The position numbers and the translations under genes were made by a program. A DNA stretch of 64,000 nucleotides from Acuticoccus sp039034015 (GTDB lineage: Bacteria > Pseudomonadota > Alphaproteobacteria > Rhizobiales > Amorphaceae), in NCBI GenBank assembly GCA_039034015.1, contig JBCCBM010000002.1:1-64000 (forward strand), written 5' to 3'. The notes beneath the pieces were generated by a model, which did not search any database, was not told the DNA's origin, and was given only the letters and a program-made list of their open reading frames with translations. Positions 8,579-17,378 of the stretch are shown in pieces (positions within the stretch are counted from its first letter, which is position 1; the number at the start of each line of letters is the position of its first letter).

Positions 8579-9877
8579 TTAAAGGCGGTCGGGGTCGTCC
8601 GGGCGTTGGATGAGGGCGGCCTCGTCGGGCGTGGGGCGGGGCGAGGTGACGCGCGCGGCCTCGTCGGACGAGGGGCGAAGGGGCGTGACGGTGATCGCCG
8701 TCGGCACCGGGCCCCTTGGTGCACGGCGCACCGGCCCGTCCTTGGCGGCGGCAAAGTCGGCAACGGCGCGGGAGAAGTGGTTGTCGCCCACGGCGCGCAC
8801 CTTGTCGGCCTCGGGGTCAAAGGCCTGGGCGGGCTCGGCCGCGGCGCGGGCGATGGGGCCGCGGCTGAGGGGGGCGGGCGTTGCGGGCGCGGTGGCGGCG
8901 GCGTCGCCAAGCTTTGCCGTGTCCCGCTTTGCGCCATAGGCGGTGCGCGAGATTGAGAGCGGCTTGCCGGTGCCGTCATAGACCGCGCGGTAGGGCTGCC
9001 ACACGCTGCCCTTGGGGGCGCCGCTGGCGGTGCTTGCCACCTGACCCTCGGCGCCGCGGGCGATTTGCGTGCCGTTGGCGCAGCCGCAGGTGGGGCGCAG
9101 CGATTTGCGATAATCAAACGCGGTCGGAAGGTTGACGTACGCTTCGCCGGTCATTGCGGAGCGCATCTGCTCCACCGCTTCGCCGTTGTAGTGCACATAA
9201 AGCGAGACATCCGCGCCCGGGCAACGGCCAACGCACATGGCAAGCTCGTCATAATAATTGTCGCTGTGGGAGCGGTTGTTGATGGGGAAATAAAACCCAT
9301 CGCACAGGCGAACGCACATGGTCCGCGCGCCGCCTTCCCGGGTGCTCCCCTTCACGCGGGATTGGGATTGTGTGGCAAGCGTCCCGGCGGTCGCGGATGC
9401 GCGGCGCTTCTCGGTGCCGCGCACATCAAGGTTCACGCGCTCCACCTTGCCGCGCGCGGCTGAGGGCACGTCCCGGTCTTCGGCACGGCGGCGACCGCCG
9501 AAAATGGCCGAGAAAATGTTGCGACGGTTGCCCTTTTCGCTGCGGCGCACGTTGTTGCGGGCCGAGCGTTGGCGCGAGCGCGTCTCACAGTGGCGCGAAA
9601 TGGCGCGGCGCAAACGGCGCACGCGGTTGCGGTTCACAAGGCCGGACCGGGCTTGGCGCAATTGTGCATCAATGCCCGCACAGCTGCGGTTTTGGCCCCA
9701 GCGGCTGCGCTGGTTGCAGCCGAACGCGCGCGCCCGCTTCTCCAGGGAGGCGACCACCGCGCGGTTGGGCTTGCCCGCCTGGGCCGAGGCCAACTGGCTG
9801 CGCAAGCTGGTGCAGGACTGGGCAATCGCCCCAGCGGTGAAAAGAAACGTAAAAAAAGCGACGAGGATAATTTTCAT
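8579..9877 (-). CDS. DUF2865 family secreted protein
   Basis: A 432-residue protein. The N-terminus (MKIILVAFFTFLFTAGAIAQ) is a clear Sec signal peptide, which fixes the start at 9877 rather than an upstream ATG at 9937. The mature N-terminal part is rich in Arg/Gln with several cysteines (SCTSLRSQL, GCNQRSRWG). The central conserved DUF2865 block reads TMCVRLCDGFYFPIN, followed by CVGRCPGADVSLY, and the C-terminus is low-complexity Ala/Pro. This family is common in Hyphomicrobiales and has no assigned function. The gene converges on the GT4 gene, 43 bases away. Confidence 0.82.
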   Translation of the reverse strand: MKIILVAFFTFLFTAGAIAQSCTSLRSQLASAQAGKPNRAVVASLEKRARAFGCNQRSRWGQNRSCAGIDAQLRQARSGLVNRNRVRRLRRAISRHCETRSRQRSARNNVRRSEKGNRRNIFSAIFGGRRRAEDRDVPSAARGKVERVNLDVRGTEKRRASATAGTLATQSQSRVKGSTREGGARTMCVRLCDGFYFPINNRSHSDNYYDELAMCVGRCPGADVSLYVHYNGEAVEQMRSAMTGEAYVNLPTAFDYRKSLRPTCGCANGTQIARGAEGQVASTASGAPKGSVWQPYRAVYDGTGKPLSISRTAYGAKRDTAKLGDAAATAPATPAPLSRGPIARAAAEPAQAFDPEADKVRAVGDNHFSRAVADFAAAKDGPVRRAPRGPVPTAITVTPLRPSSDEAARVTSPRPTPDEAALIQRPDDPDRL

Positions 9878-10017
9878 CGACACAGGACGCCTCTCGCGTT
9901 GTGGTCGCGCCAATAACAAAGAGGTACGCACCCGCATGGGCCCCTACAATGGCGCCACATCACATTCCTGCGGTTTTGATAACGCAACAGGATTGTCCTG
10001 AGCCGGCGATGAACGCG

Positions 10018-11472
10018 CTAGTGCGCGCTCGCCACAGGCTCCAACAAGGCCGACAGTCTCACCAGATCGTGTACGAAGCGTTCATACTCGCGCGGCCGGG
10101 CCGCGTCCTCCACGCGCAGAAGGTAGGACGGGTGGACGGTCACAAAGCCCGGCGACCCATCGGGCCAGGTGAGCGGCGCGCCGCGCAATTTTGACACCGC
10201 CTGGGATTTGCCCGACAGCGCCCGCACCGCCGAGGCGCCCAGCGCAACGGTGAGTTTTGGCCGCACGAGCGCCCGCTCATGGTCAAGCCAAAAACGGCAG
10301 TGCTCAATCTCTGAGACGTTGGGCGACTTGTGGATGCGCCGCTTGCCCCGCGGCTCAAACTTAAAATGCTTCACCGCGTTGGTGACGAACGTGTCGTCGC
10401 GGTTGATGCCGGCGTCGATGAGCGCGCGGTCGAAGAGCTGGCCGGCCGGGCCCACAAAGGGCGCGCCGGCAAGGTCTTCTTGGTCGCCGGGCTGTTCACC
10501 CACAAACATGAGGCGCGCGTTCGGCGGCCCGCGGCCCACCACCACCTGCGTTGCCGGCCCATGGAGCGGGCAGCGCGTGCAGTGGTTGGCGGCGGCGCGA
10601 AGGGCGGCGAGGCTGTCGATGGTGGTGGGGAGGGCCGCCGTCTCGGCCGCCTTTTCCCGCGCAATGCGGGTGGAGCGGGCGGGCGTGCGCGCCTCTGCCC
10701 CAATCATGCCGCTTGTGCGCGCGGCGGATCCGCGGATGAGGGGCGCAATCATCTCCCCCTCCGGCATGTTCTTCCAATAGCGCTTTGGCATCTCCGACTG
10801 CATCATCTGCACCTTGAGCCGCGCCGGATTGAAGATCGCGCCAAAGTATGTGCGCCACAGATCTTCGTTCACATCGCCATCGGGGGCGATGGATTTGTCG
10901 GCCCCATCGCCCATGGTGAGCGTTTCAAGGTCCCAGTGGGCAGAGCGGGTGGGCGTGAGGATCGACCAGCGCATTTCGGGAAAGCGGCGCACGAAAAAGC
11001 CCGCCGTGCGGTCCAGCGTGTGGTGTTCGGGCTCGAACCAGGCGACGTATCGCTCGCCGCCATCAGGGTCGGTGGCAAGGCGAAAGCGCACAAACGCTTT
11101 CATCTTGTGGGCGCAGCGCCGCACGTTTTTCTCCAGCGTGTGGGCGCGGGCAACGTCCGGGTCGCTCGCAATTTTGAGGAGCGCGCGGTCCGCCTGCAGG
11201 CGCTGCAACAGCCGGTGGAGGAGGGCAAAGCGGGAGGCGTCTTTGTGGCAGACCACCGTTTGCGCGAGCGTCACAAAGGCTTTTGACGCGCGCGGGGGCT
11301 CGATGGGGTCGGGGAGCGTTGCGATGGGCCGGTCGTCACCAAAGAGCGAGCCGCCCGGCGCGCCGCCCCACGTCACCTCGGCGGGGTCGATGTTGTGGCC
11401 CACAAGCTTGCGCGCGGCGGATCGAAAGTTTTCAAAATCGGCCGGATGGTCGAGCGGGACATGGATTGTCAC
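10018..11472 (-). CDS. udgX: UdgX-type uracil-DNA glycosylase with N-terminal DUF4130 domain
   Basis: A 484-residue two-part protein. Residues 1-250 match the uncharacterised DUF4130/TIGR03915 domain. Residues 285-484 are a family 4-like uracil-DNA glycosylase with C298 and C301 (HCTRCPL), a later C392, the motif GEQPGDQED (325-333), and the UdgX signature KRRIHKSP with H381. In mycobacterial UdgX this histidine forms a covalent bond to the DNA abasic sugar after uracil removal. The closing motif is VHPSYLLR. The GTG at 11472 overlaps the stop of the radical-SAM gene (GTGA). The two genes are a recognised repair pair whose full chemistry is unknown. Confidence 0.92.
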   Translation of the reverse strand: MTIHVPLDHPADFENFRSAARKLVGHNIDPAEVTWGGAPGGSLFGDDRPIATLPDPIEPPRASKAFVTLAQTVVCHKDASRFALLHRLLQRLQADRALLKIASDPDVARAHTLEKNVRRCAHKMKAFVRFRLATDPDGGERYVAWFEPEHHTLDRTAGFFVRRFPEMRWSILTPTRSAHWDLETLTMGDGADKSIAPDGDVNEDLWRTYFGAIFNPARLKVQMMQSEMPKRYWKNMPEGEMIAPLIRGSAARTSGMIGAEARTPARSTRIAREKAAETAALPTTIDSLAALRAAANHCTRCPLHGPATQVVVGRGPPNARLMFVGEQPGDQEDLAGAPFVGPAGQLFDRALIDAGINRDDTFVTNAVKHFKFEPRGKRRIHKSPNVSEIEHCRFWLDHERALVRPKLTVALGASAVRALSGKSQAVSKLRGAPLTWPDGSPGFVTVHPSYLLRVEDAARPREYERFVHDLVRLSALLEPVASAH

Positions 11473-12719
11473 GCCGCAAACAGGTCCATCTGTTTGGCGG
11501 GTTTGACGAACCGTTGGCGCAGCTGCGCACTGTCCACCAGCGCGCCCGGCGTCCACCCCTCCAGGCAAATGAAGGGGAGCGCTTTGCGGGCGGTGGGGGT
11601 GAGGCGCGCAAGATCATCGGGCCGCAACCGACGATGGCGGCGCGTGCGCACAATTGCCTGCACCGCCTTCACCCCAAGCCCTGGCACCCGCAACAACAGC
11701 TCCCGCGAGGCGCGGTTCACATCCACCGGAAATTGCCCGCGATTGGCAAGCGCCCAGGCAAGTTTTGGGTCCACCTCCAGGTCGAGCATCCCATCGTCGG
11801 TTGCCTCGCGAAGGTCCTGGAGCTCAAAGCCATAAAACCGCGTCAGCCAATCGGCTTGGTAAAGCCGGTGTTCGCGCTGAAGCGGCGGCGCGGCAAGGGG
11901 CAGCGCTGAGGAGGCATCGGGGATGGGGCTGAAGGCGGAATAGTAGACCCGCTTTAGCCCGTAGGACGTGTAGAGCGTGCGTGCGGAGGTCAAAATGTCG
12001 AGGTCGTGCGCCCCGTCAGCGCCCACAATCATCTGGGTGGATTGGCCGGCGGGGGCGAACGAGCGGGCCGGCCGCTTGCGGGGGAGGGACCGATCTTTGG
12101 CCGCGTCAATGTTGGTGCGCAGCGTTGCCATGGAGGATTTTATGGTGCGCACCGATTTTTCGGGTGCAAACCGGGTGAGGCTCGTCTCTTTCGGCAATTC
12201 GATGTTGATGGAGAGGCGGTCGGCGTAGCGCCCCGCCTCTTCGATCAGTTCGGGCGCGGCATCGGGGATCGTTTTGAGATGGATATAGCCGTGGAAGCGA
12301 TGCTCTTTGCGCAAGGTTTTGGCAACGCGCACAAGCTCTTCCATCGTGTGGTCTGAGGATTTGATGATCCCGGACGAGAGGAACAGCCCTTCAATATAGT
12401 TTCGCTTGTAAAATGAGATGGTGAGGTCGACCACCTCTTCCACCGAAAACGCCTCCCGCTCCACCTTGCTGGAGACGCGGTTCACGCAATACGCACAGTC
12501 GTAAATGCAGGCGTTGGTGAGGAGCACTTTGAGGAGCGAGATGCACCGCCCATCCGGGGCGTAGGCGTGGCAAATGCCCGACCCTTCGGTGGAGCCCAGG
12601 CCCCCGGATGATTTGGCGTTGCGCTGTTGGGTGCCGGAGGACGCGCACGAGGCGTCGTACTTCGCAGCGTCCGCGAGGATGGCGAGCTTTTCTTGGATCG
12701 TGCGCTGTCGGCCTGGCAT
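11469..12719 (-). CDS. Putative DNA modification/repair radical SAM protein (UdgX-linked)
   Basis: A 416-residue radical SAM enzyme. The cluster-binding triad is C71-x3-C75-x2-C78 in CIYDCAYCVN. A helix-hairpin-helix-like DNA-binding segment lies near the C-terminus (VDVNRASRELLLRVPGLG, followed by a basic stretch). The family (TIGR03916) is defined by linkage to UdgX, and that linkage is seen here with a 4-base overlap. The substrate is unknown; a DNA lesion or adduct is the natural guess. The ATG at 12719 starts the conserved MPGRQRTIQEKLAIL block; codons upstream lack similarity. Confidence 0.9.
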   Translation of the reverse strand: MPGRQRTIQEKLAILADAAKYDASCASSGTQQRNAKSSGGLGSTEGSGICHAYAPDGRCISLLKVLLTNACIYDCAYCVNRVSSKVEREAFSVEEVVDLTISFYKRNYIEGLFLSSGIIKSSDHTMEELVRVAKTLRKEHRFHGYIHLKTIPDAAPELIEEAGRYADRLSINIELPKETSLTRFAPEKSVRTIKSSMATLRTNIDAAKDRSLPRKRPARSFAPAGQSTQMIVGADGAHDLDILTSARTLYTSYGLKRVYYSAFSPIPDASSALPLAAPPLQREHRLYQADWLTRFYGFELQDLREATDDGMLDLEVDPKLAWALANRGQFPVDVNRASRELLLRVPGLGVKAVQAIVRTRRHRRLRPDDLARLTPTARKALPFICLEGWTPGALVDSAQLRQRFVKPAKQMDLFAA

Positions 12720-12915
12720 TGAAACGCACCCGGGTTCAAACTTTGTTCTTGGGTAACCCCATGAGCATAGAACGTAAAGCCATCTGCGGCCGAACCCACC
12801 GTTGCGGCTGCGCCACAGGCGCGCACTCGCGCCATGCGTTTGGCGCAGTTCTCCGTTGCAAAGGGGGAACAGCGGTGTTTGTTGCAATTGTCGCGTTTTG
12901 ACGGGAGTTTCGTTC

Positions 12916-13866
12916 GTGATTGTGCCTCGCACCGCCGCGGCCGCCCTTGCGCTTGTTGCCGCAACCGCTGTCGCCCAGGCTGAAACCGTCATCATTGGCA
13001 TGCCGGATTGGCCGTCCGCCCAGGTCACCGCCCACATCATCGCCGGCGTCGTGAAAGATGGGCTCGGCCATGATGTGAAGCTGCGCGAAGTGTCGACGGT
13101 GGAGATCATCGGCGCCATCGACCGCGGGGAGGTGGATGTCCACCCCGAGGTGTGGCTCCCCAACAGCGCCGCCGTGGTGCACGAGTATCAAAATGTGCGC
13201 GGCACGCTCTCGCTAAGCCCGCGCAGCGTTGCGGCAACGCAGCACATCTGCACCACCCGCCAAACCCAGGACGAGACTGGGATTTCCAATCTCTCCGACC
13301 TTTCCAACCCGGATGTTGCCCAACACTTTGACACCGACGCCGATGGGCGCGGCGAAGTGTGGATCGGCGCCAACACCTGGTCCTCCACGCGGATCGAGCG
13401 GGTGCGGGCCAAATCCTACGGCTATGATGAGACGATGATGCTCCTCACCATGCCGGAGGATCAGGCGATGGCCTCGGTGGATGTGGCCGTGGCGCTCGGC
13501 ACACCGATCGTCTTTTATTGCTACACGCCGCACTATTTATTCGCGCTGCACGATGTGGTGCCCCTGTCCGAGCCGGCGTACGACCCGCAGACTTGGACGA
13601 TCCTCACCCCTGAGGAGGACCCAGCGTGGCTTGCCCGCTCGGAGGCGAAAACGGCCTGGCAGCCGGCGCGCTACCATGTGGGCTACGCCACCGCGCTCAA
13701 AGAGAGCCACGGCGACGTTGCACAATTTCTGGACAAACTGGCCATCAGCGCGGACGATGCGGAGGCCATGAGCTACGCGGTGCACGTTGACCGGAAGGAC
13801 CCGCAAGAGGTTGCGGCCGCGTGGCTGTCTGACAATGCCGCGCGTGTGACGGAGTGGACCAAGTGA
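12916..13866 (+). CDS. Glycine betaine/proline-type ABC substrate-binding protein (OpuAC family)
   Basis: A protein of about 316 residues with a signal peptide ending near AVAQAE, then the OpuAC-like opening VIIGMPDWPSAQVTAHII. Internal features such as VDVHPEVWLPN, ANTWSSTRIERV and a terminal DNAARVTEWTK agree with quaternary-amine binding proteins. No permease or ATPase for it lies within the window, so it may serve a transporter encoded elsewhere. GTG at 12916 with GGGAG eight bases upstream is preferred; GTG at 12922 is close by. The stop overlaps the next gene's GTG. Confidence 0.85.
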   Translation: MIVPRTAAAALALVAATAVAQAETVIIGMPDWPSAQVTAHIIAGVVKDGLGHDVKLREVSTVEIIGAIDRGEVDVHPEVWLPNSAAVVHEYQNVRGTLSLSPRSVAATQHICTTRQTQDETGISNLSDLSNPDVAQHFDTDADGRGEVWIGANTWSSTRIERVRAKSYGYDETMMLLTMPEDQAMASVDVAVALGTPIVFYCYTPHYLFALHDVVPLSEPAYDPQTWTILTPEEDPAWLARSEAKTAWQPARYHVGYATALKESHGDVAQFLDKLAISADDAEAMSYAVHVDRKDPQEVAAAWLSDNAARVTEWTK

Positions 13867-14513
13867 ATGCGTTAAAACTCATTGCGGGCGCGCTGATGAT
13901 GGTGGCGCTCGCCGCCGGCAGCGCCGCCGCCACCGAAATTTTCGATCCGCGGACCAAAAGCTGGGTGCGTTACGACCCGAGCCGCGCCATGCGGTATTAC
14001 CAAGCCCACGGCTCCGTCCCGTCAGACTTTCGCCGCCAGGTGGTCAAATTCCGCACGGCTGAGAAGCCTGGAACCATCATCATCGATGGCAACAAGCACT
14101 TTCTTTATCTGGTGCTCCCCAACTTCCAGGCGATCCGCTACGGCATTGGCGTTGGGCGCGAAGGGTTTGGCTGGGCCGGCATTGTGACGGTGGGCCGCAA
14201 GGCAAAATGGCCGCGCTGGACGCCGCCGGCCGAAATGGTCGCCCGCGACCCGAAGGCGGCGAAGTGGGCCGGCGGGATGCCTGGCGGGCCCGAAAACCCC
14301 CTCGGCGCCCGTGCGCTTTATCTTTATGAGGGCGGGCGCGACACGATCTACCGCATCCACGGCACAAACCAACCCTGGTCCATCGGGCTCGACATTTCGT
14401 CCGGCTGCATTCGCATGAACAATGACGATGTTACCGACCTTTATGAGCGGGTGAAGCCGGGCGCGAAGGTCATTGTGTTGATGCAAGGTGCCGCGCTTTA
14501 CCGCGGGGTTTGA
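13863..14513 (+). CDS. L,D-transpeptidase (YkuD domain)
   Basis: A 216-residue exported protein with an N-terminal signal peptide (to about residue 23). The YkuD domain occupies residues 69-210. The catalytic block contains HGTNQPWSIG (H166) and SSGCIRMNNDDV with the nucleophile C182. These enzymes form 3-3 crosslinks in peptidoglycan or attach proteins to it, in the periplasm. GTG 13863 overlaps the previous TGA by 4 bases, so it is probably co-translated with the binding protein although no functional link is obvious. Confidence 0.9.
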   Translation: MNALKLIAGALMMVALAAGSAAATEIFDPRTKSWVRYDPSRAMRYYQAHGSVPSDFRRQVVKFRTAEKPGTIIIDGNKHFLYLVLPNFQAIRYGIGVGREGFGWAGIVTVGRKAKWPRWTPPAEMVARDPKAAKWAGGMPGGPENPLGARALYLYEGGRDTIYRIHGTNQPWSIGLDISSGCIRMNNDDVTDLYERVKPGAKVIVLMQGAALYRGV

Positions 14514-14525
14514 GGAGCTTTTTCG

Positions 14526-14834
14526 ATGCGTTGGATCCTTCCCCTCGCGGCGGCGGCCGCCCTTGCCGGTTGTCAAAGCAGCCAAACGTCGGCCCCGGCC
14601 GAGCCCACCACCAACGCCGTGCGCGCCACCATCGTGACCGCGCCGGCCGACCTTCAGCTTCTGTGCGCATCCGAGGCGGCCACCCGCTTTGGCGCCGACC
14701 CCGGCTCGGTTTTGCCCACAAGCTCGGCCCAGATCGCGCCCCAGCGCTACCAGGTGGACCTCAACCTTGGCAGCGGCTCGGCCCGGTGTGAGGTGGATGA
14801 GAACGGCAATATCATCGCCCTCGCGCAGGCCTGA
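14526..14834 (+). CDS. Small lipoprotein of unknown function
   Basis: A 102-residue protein with a lipoprotein signal peptide. The lipobox is LAGC, with the cysteine at residue 16 (ALAGCQSSQTS). The mature part carries two further cysteines, which could form a disulfide. It starts 12 bases after the L,D-transpeptidase stop, so it is likely in the same transcript. No family was recognised. Confidence 0.75.
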   Translation: MRWILPLAAAAALAGCQSSQTSAPAEPTTNAVRATIVTAPADLQLLCASEAATRFGADPGSVLPTSSAQIAPQRYQVDLNLGSGSARCEVDENGNIIALAQA

Positions 14835-14839
14835 CCACC

Positions 14840-14900
14840 GGGCGCGTGGCGCCTAAACCCCCCTGGGCGCGTGGCGCCTCACCCTCCGGGTGCGTGGCAG
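14840..14900. repeat. Short tandem repeat, 25-bp unit
   Basis: Two near-identical 25-base units start at 14840 and 14865, each opening with GGGCGCGTGGCGCCT. A decayed third follows (GGGTGCGTGGC at 14888). The run lies directly after the lipoprotein stop and before the ribosome site of the next gene. Confidence 0.7.
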
Positions 14901-14955
14901 TGTGCCGCGCGCCCCTCGCCGCCGGCCACGCTAAGTCAGGCTTGGGGAGGCGGCC

Positions 14956-15177
14956 ATGTCAGACACCACCATCGGCATCATCTTCATTGCGGGGAAGGCG
15001 GCCATCTGGCTTCTCATCCCGCTCGCCATCGGCATCTGGGAGCTGCGGCGCCACAAAAAGATGATGGCGGCCGAAAAAGCGCCGGAGCGTGGGGTGCCCG
15101 CCTGGTTGGCGCAGCGCGCGCCCGCGCGCCGGCCAGCCCAGCGCCCACCCAACCCGACAGAGCGCGAGGCGGCCTAA
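14956..15177 (+). CDS. Small single-pass membrane protein
   Basis: A 73-residue protein with one N-terminal membrane helix (about residues 7-27) followed by a basic, Pro/Ala-rich cytoplasmic tail. The ATG at 14956 is preceded by GGGGAGG at a good distance, which supports it as a real gene. No family was recognised. Confidence 0.65.
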   Translation: MSDTTIGIIFIAGKAAIWLLIPLAIGIWELRRHKKMMAAEKAPERGVPAWLAQRAPARRPAQRPPNPTEREAA

Positions 15178-15251
15178 ACCCGGCCAAGCAAGCCTCGCAC
15201 AGCCACCGCTGGCTATGACACCCGGGCTATGCGTGAGTTTCGGGATTAGCA

Positions 15252-17378
15252 ATGCTCCAGTCGTTCACAGCTGCGCTTGCCCGCGCTGCGCCGCCCAAAC
15301 AGTACAATGCGCTCGCCGAGAAGGCCCTTGACCTTATGCCCGCAACGGCTGTGGTCATCACCACGGTGGGCGAGCCGGCCACCATCATCGGCGCCTGTGG
15401 AACGGGGTCCACACTCTCGCGGGAGGCGCTGACCGCGGCCACCGCCGTCCCCTTCACCGACCCTGAGGCGCTGGACGACCGGGACACCGTGGTCGGCACG
15501 CCCATTGAGGGCGAGCATCCGTTCTCCCGCGTCGTCAACGTGGCGCTCACCGACGACAACGGCCCCGTCCGGTGCATGGTCTTTCCCATTTTGCCCGGCA
15601 TCATGCCGCGGGAGCTGAAGCGCTTTGTGGCGATCGGCATGCGTCGCATGTCCGAAATTGCGCTGATGCGGCGCTATCGGGATGACCTGAAGCGCTACGT
15701 CGTGATGTTCAAGCAGATGGAGCGGATCGCCAAGGCCGGCCTCTGGGAATACGACTTCGACACCCACCGCCTCACCGTGTCGGACGAGGTGCTGCCTCTC
15801 ATTGGCATCACCGACCGGCGCAATCTGACCCGCGGGCGCGCGCTCTCGTTTGTGCCGAAGGAGGCGCGGCGCAAGGTGTTGGAGGCCATCCTGGCGGCCG
15901 CCCACGGCCGCGCCACCGACAGTGTCGCCGTGCCGGTTACAACGGCGCTTTATAGCCCACGCACGTTTCGCGTTTTCATGCGCGCGCACATTTCGGGCGA
16001 TGGGCACCGCCGCGTGGCCGGCGTCGTCCAGGACGTGACCGAGCAGCACCAGGCCCATGAAAAGCTGTGGTGGACCGCCAACCACGACCCGCTGACGGGC
16101 CTTGCCAACCGCGCCCTCTTCAACGACCGGTTCAACAAGGCGCTCCAGCGGCGTGCGCGCTCCCGCCGCATCGTGTGCATCGTCTTGGTGGATGTGGACA
16201 AGTTCAAGCCCGTGAACGACCGATACGGCCACGCTGCGGGCGATGCACTGCTCAAGGCAATTGCCGAGCAGTTGACAGCAACGGTGCGCACCCACGACAC
16301 GGTTGCCCGCACCGGGGGGGACGAGTTCTCGATCCTTTTGGAGGACATTGAGGATCGGCCGGCGCTGGATTCGGTCCTCGCCCGAATTGAACGGGCGCTG
16401 GATGTGCGCTTTGCGTGGGATTCCAGCGTTCTCAACGTCACCATGAGCGCGGGTGCGGCCGTCGCGCCGGACCATGGGCGCTCGGAGCGTGATCTCACCG
16501 TTGCGGCCGACCTTGCGCTTTACCGGGTGAAGGGCCATCCGCGCGCCGCGCTGTCGCTTTACGAGGCGGAGCTTGGCCAGCAGGCGGCCGAGCGCAGCCG
16601 GATGGTGGAGCGGGCCCGCGCGGCCGTCGCCAGCGGTCACATCCTGCCTTATTATCAGCCGCAAATTGACATTGTGACCGGCCGCGTTGTGGCCGTGGAG
16701 GCGCTGGCCCGGTGGGAGACGCCGTCTCGTGTTTTGGCGGCGGGCGAGTTTTTGGACGCCATTGCCGACCATGACATTGGCCCCGTCATCGGCCGCACCG
16801 TCGTCGATCGCGCGATGGTGGAAATTGCGAGCCTCAACCGCGGCCGCACCGAAAAGGTGGCGCTTTCGGTGAACGCGTCGGCGGGAGACCTCTTCCGTGC
16901 CCAATTCATCGAGCGGATTGGCGCCATGACCGACCGTGAGCGGCATCTTGGCCCGATCACCATCGAAATCACCGAAGATGTGGTGCTCGACGACCCCAAC
17001 GGTGGGCTCGCGCGGGCCATGAGGGCGGCGGGCGCGAAGGGCGTTCAATTCGCGCTGGACGATTTTGGCACCGGGTACGCCTCGCTCATCCACATCACCA
17101 ACCTTCCAATCTCCGAAATCAAGATCGACCGCCGCTTCGTCAAAAGCCTTAGCGATGACGCGCAGTCCGGCAAAGTGATCGAGGGCATCATGGGCGTCGC
17201 CCGGTCGCTCGGCCTTCGCGTGGTGGTGGAGGGGATTGAAACGCCTGAGCAGCTGGCGCGCGTGAAGGCGCTGGGCGGCCAGTTTGTCCAAGGGTTCTAC
17301 TACGCGCGCCCCGTCCCGCTTCTGGAGCTGAAACAGCTTTTGGCCCGGCAGGGCGACGGCGCGGACATGGCCGCGTAG
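15252..17378 (+). CDS. Cyclic-di-GMP turnover protein, PAS-GGDEF-EAL
   Basis: A 708-residue protein. An N-terminal region (1-140) has no clear domain, and a PAS-like segment covers residues about 155-265 (KAGLWEYDFDTHRLTVSDEV). The GGDEF domain (about 278-430) has the intact active site at 355-359. An RxxD inhibitory site (RTHD, 346-349) lies exactly five residues before it. The EAL domain (about 455-700) has the EAL triad at 483-485 plus intact SVNAS, DDFGTGYASL and EGIET motifs. Both synthesis and breakdown of c-di-GMP therefore look possible. No transmembrane segment is evident, so it is likely cytosolic. The TAG stop coincides with the first bases of an R1 repeat. Confidence 0.94.
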   Translation: MLQSFTAALARAAPPKQYNALAEKALDLMPATAVVITTVGEPATIIGACGTGSTLSREALTAATAVPFTDPEALDDRDTVVGTPIEGEHPFSRVVNVALTDDNGPVRCMVFPILPGIMPRELKRFVAIGMRRMSEIALMRRYRDDLKRYVVMFKQMERIAKAGLWEYDFDTHRLTVSDEVLPLIGITDRRNLTRGRALSFVPKEARRKVLEAILAAAHGRATDSVAVPVTTALYSPRTFRVFMRAHISGDGHRRVAGVVQDVTEQHQAHEKLWWTANHDPLTGLANRALFNDRFNKALQRRARSRRIVCIVLVDVDKFKPVNDRYGHAAGDALLKAIAEQLTATVRTHDTVARTGGDEFSILLEDIEDRPALDSVLARIERALDVRFAWDSSVLNVTMSAGAAVAPDHGRSERDLTVAADLALYRVKGHPRAALSLYEAELGQQAAERSRMVERARAAVASGHILPYYQPQIDIVTGRVVAVEALARWETPSRVLAAGEFLDAIADHDIGPVIGRTVVDRAMVEIASLNRGRTEKVALSVNASAGDLFRAQFIERIGAMTDRERHLGPITIEITEDVVLDDPNGGLARAMRAAGAKGVQFALDDFGTGYASLIHITNLPISEIKIDRRFVKSLSDDAQSGKVIEGIMGVARSLGLRVVVEGIETPEQLARVKALGGQFVQGFYYARPVPLLELKQLLARQGDGADMAA

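Noticed and set aside
15246..17291. 681-codon minus-strand frame opposite the GGDEF-EAL gene
   Set aside because: The plus-strand protein has complete catalytic motifs, while the antisense translation has none.
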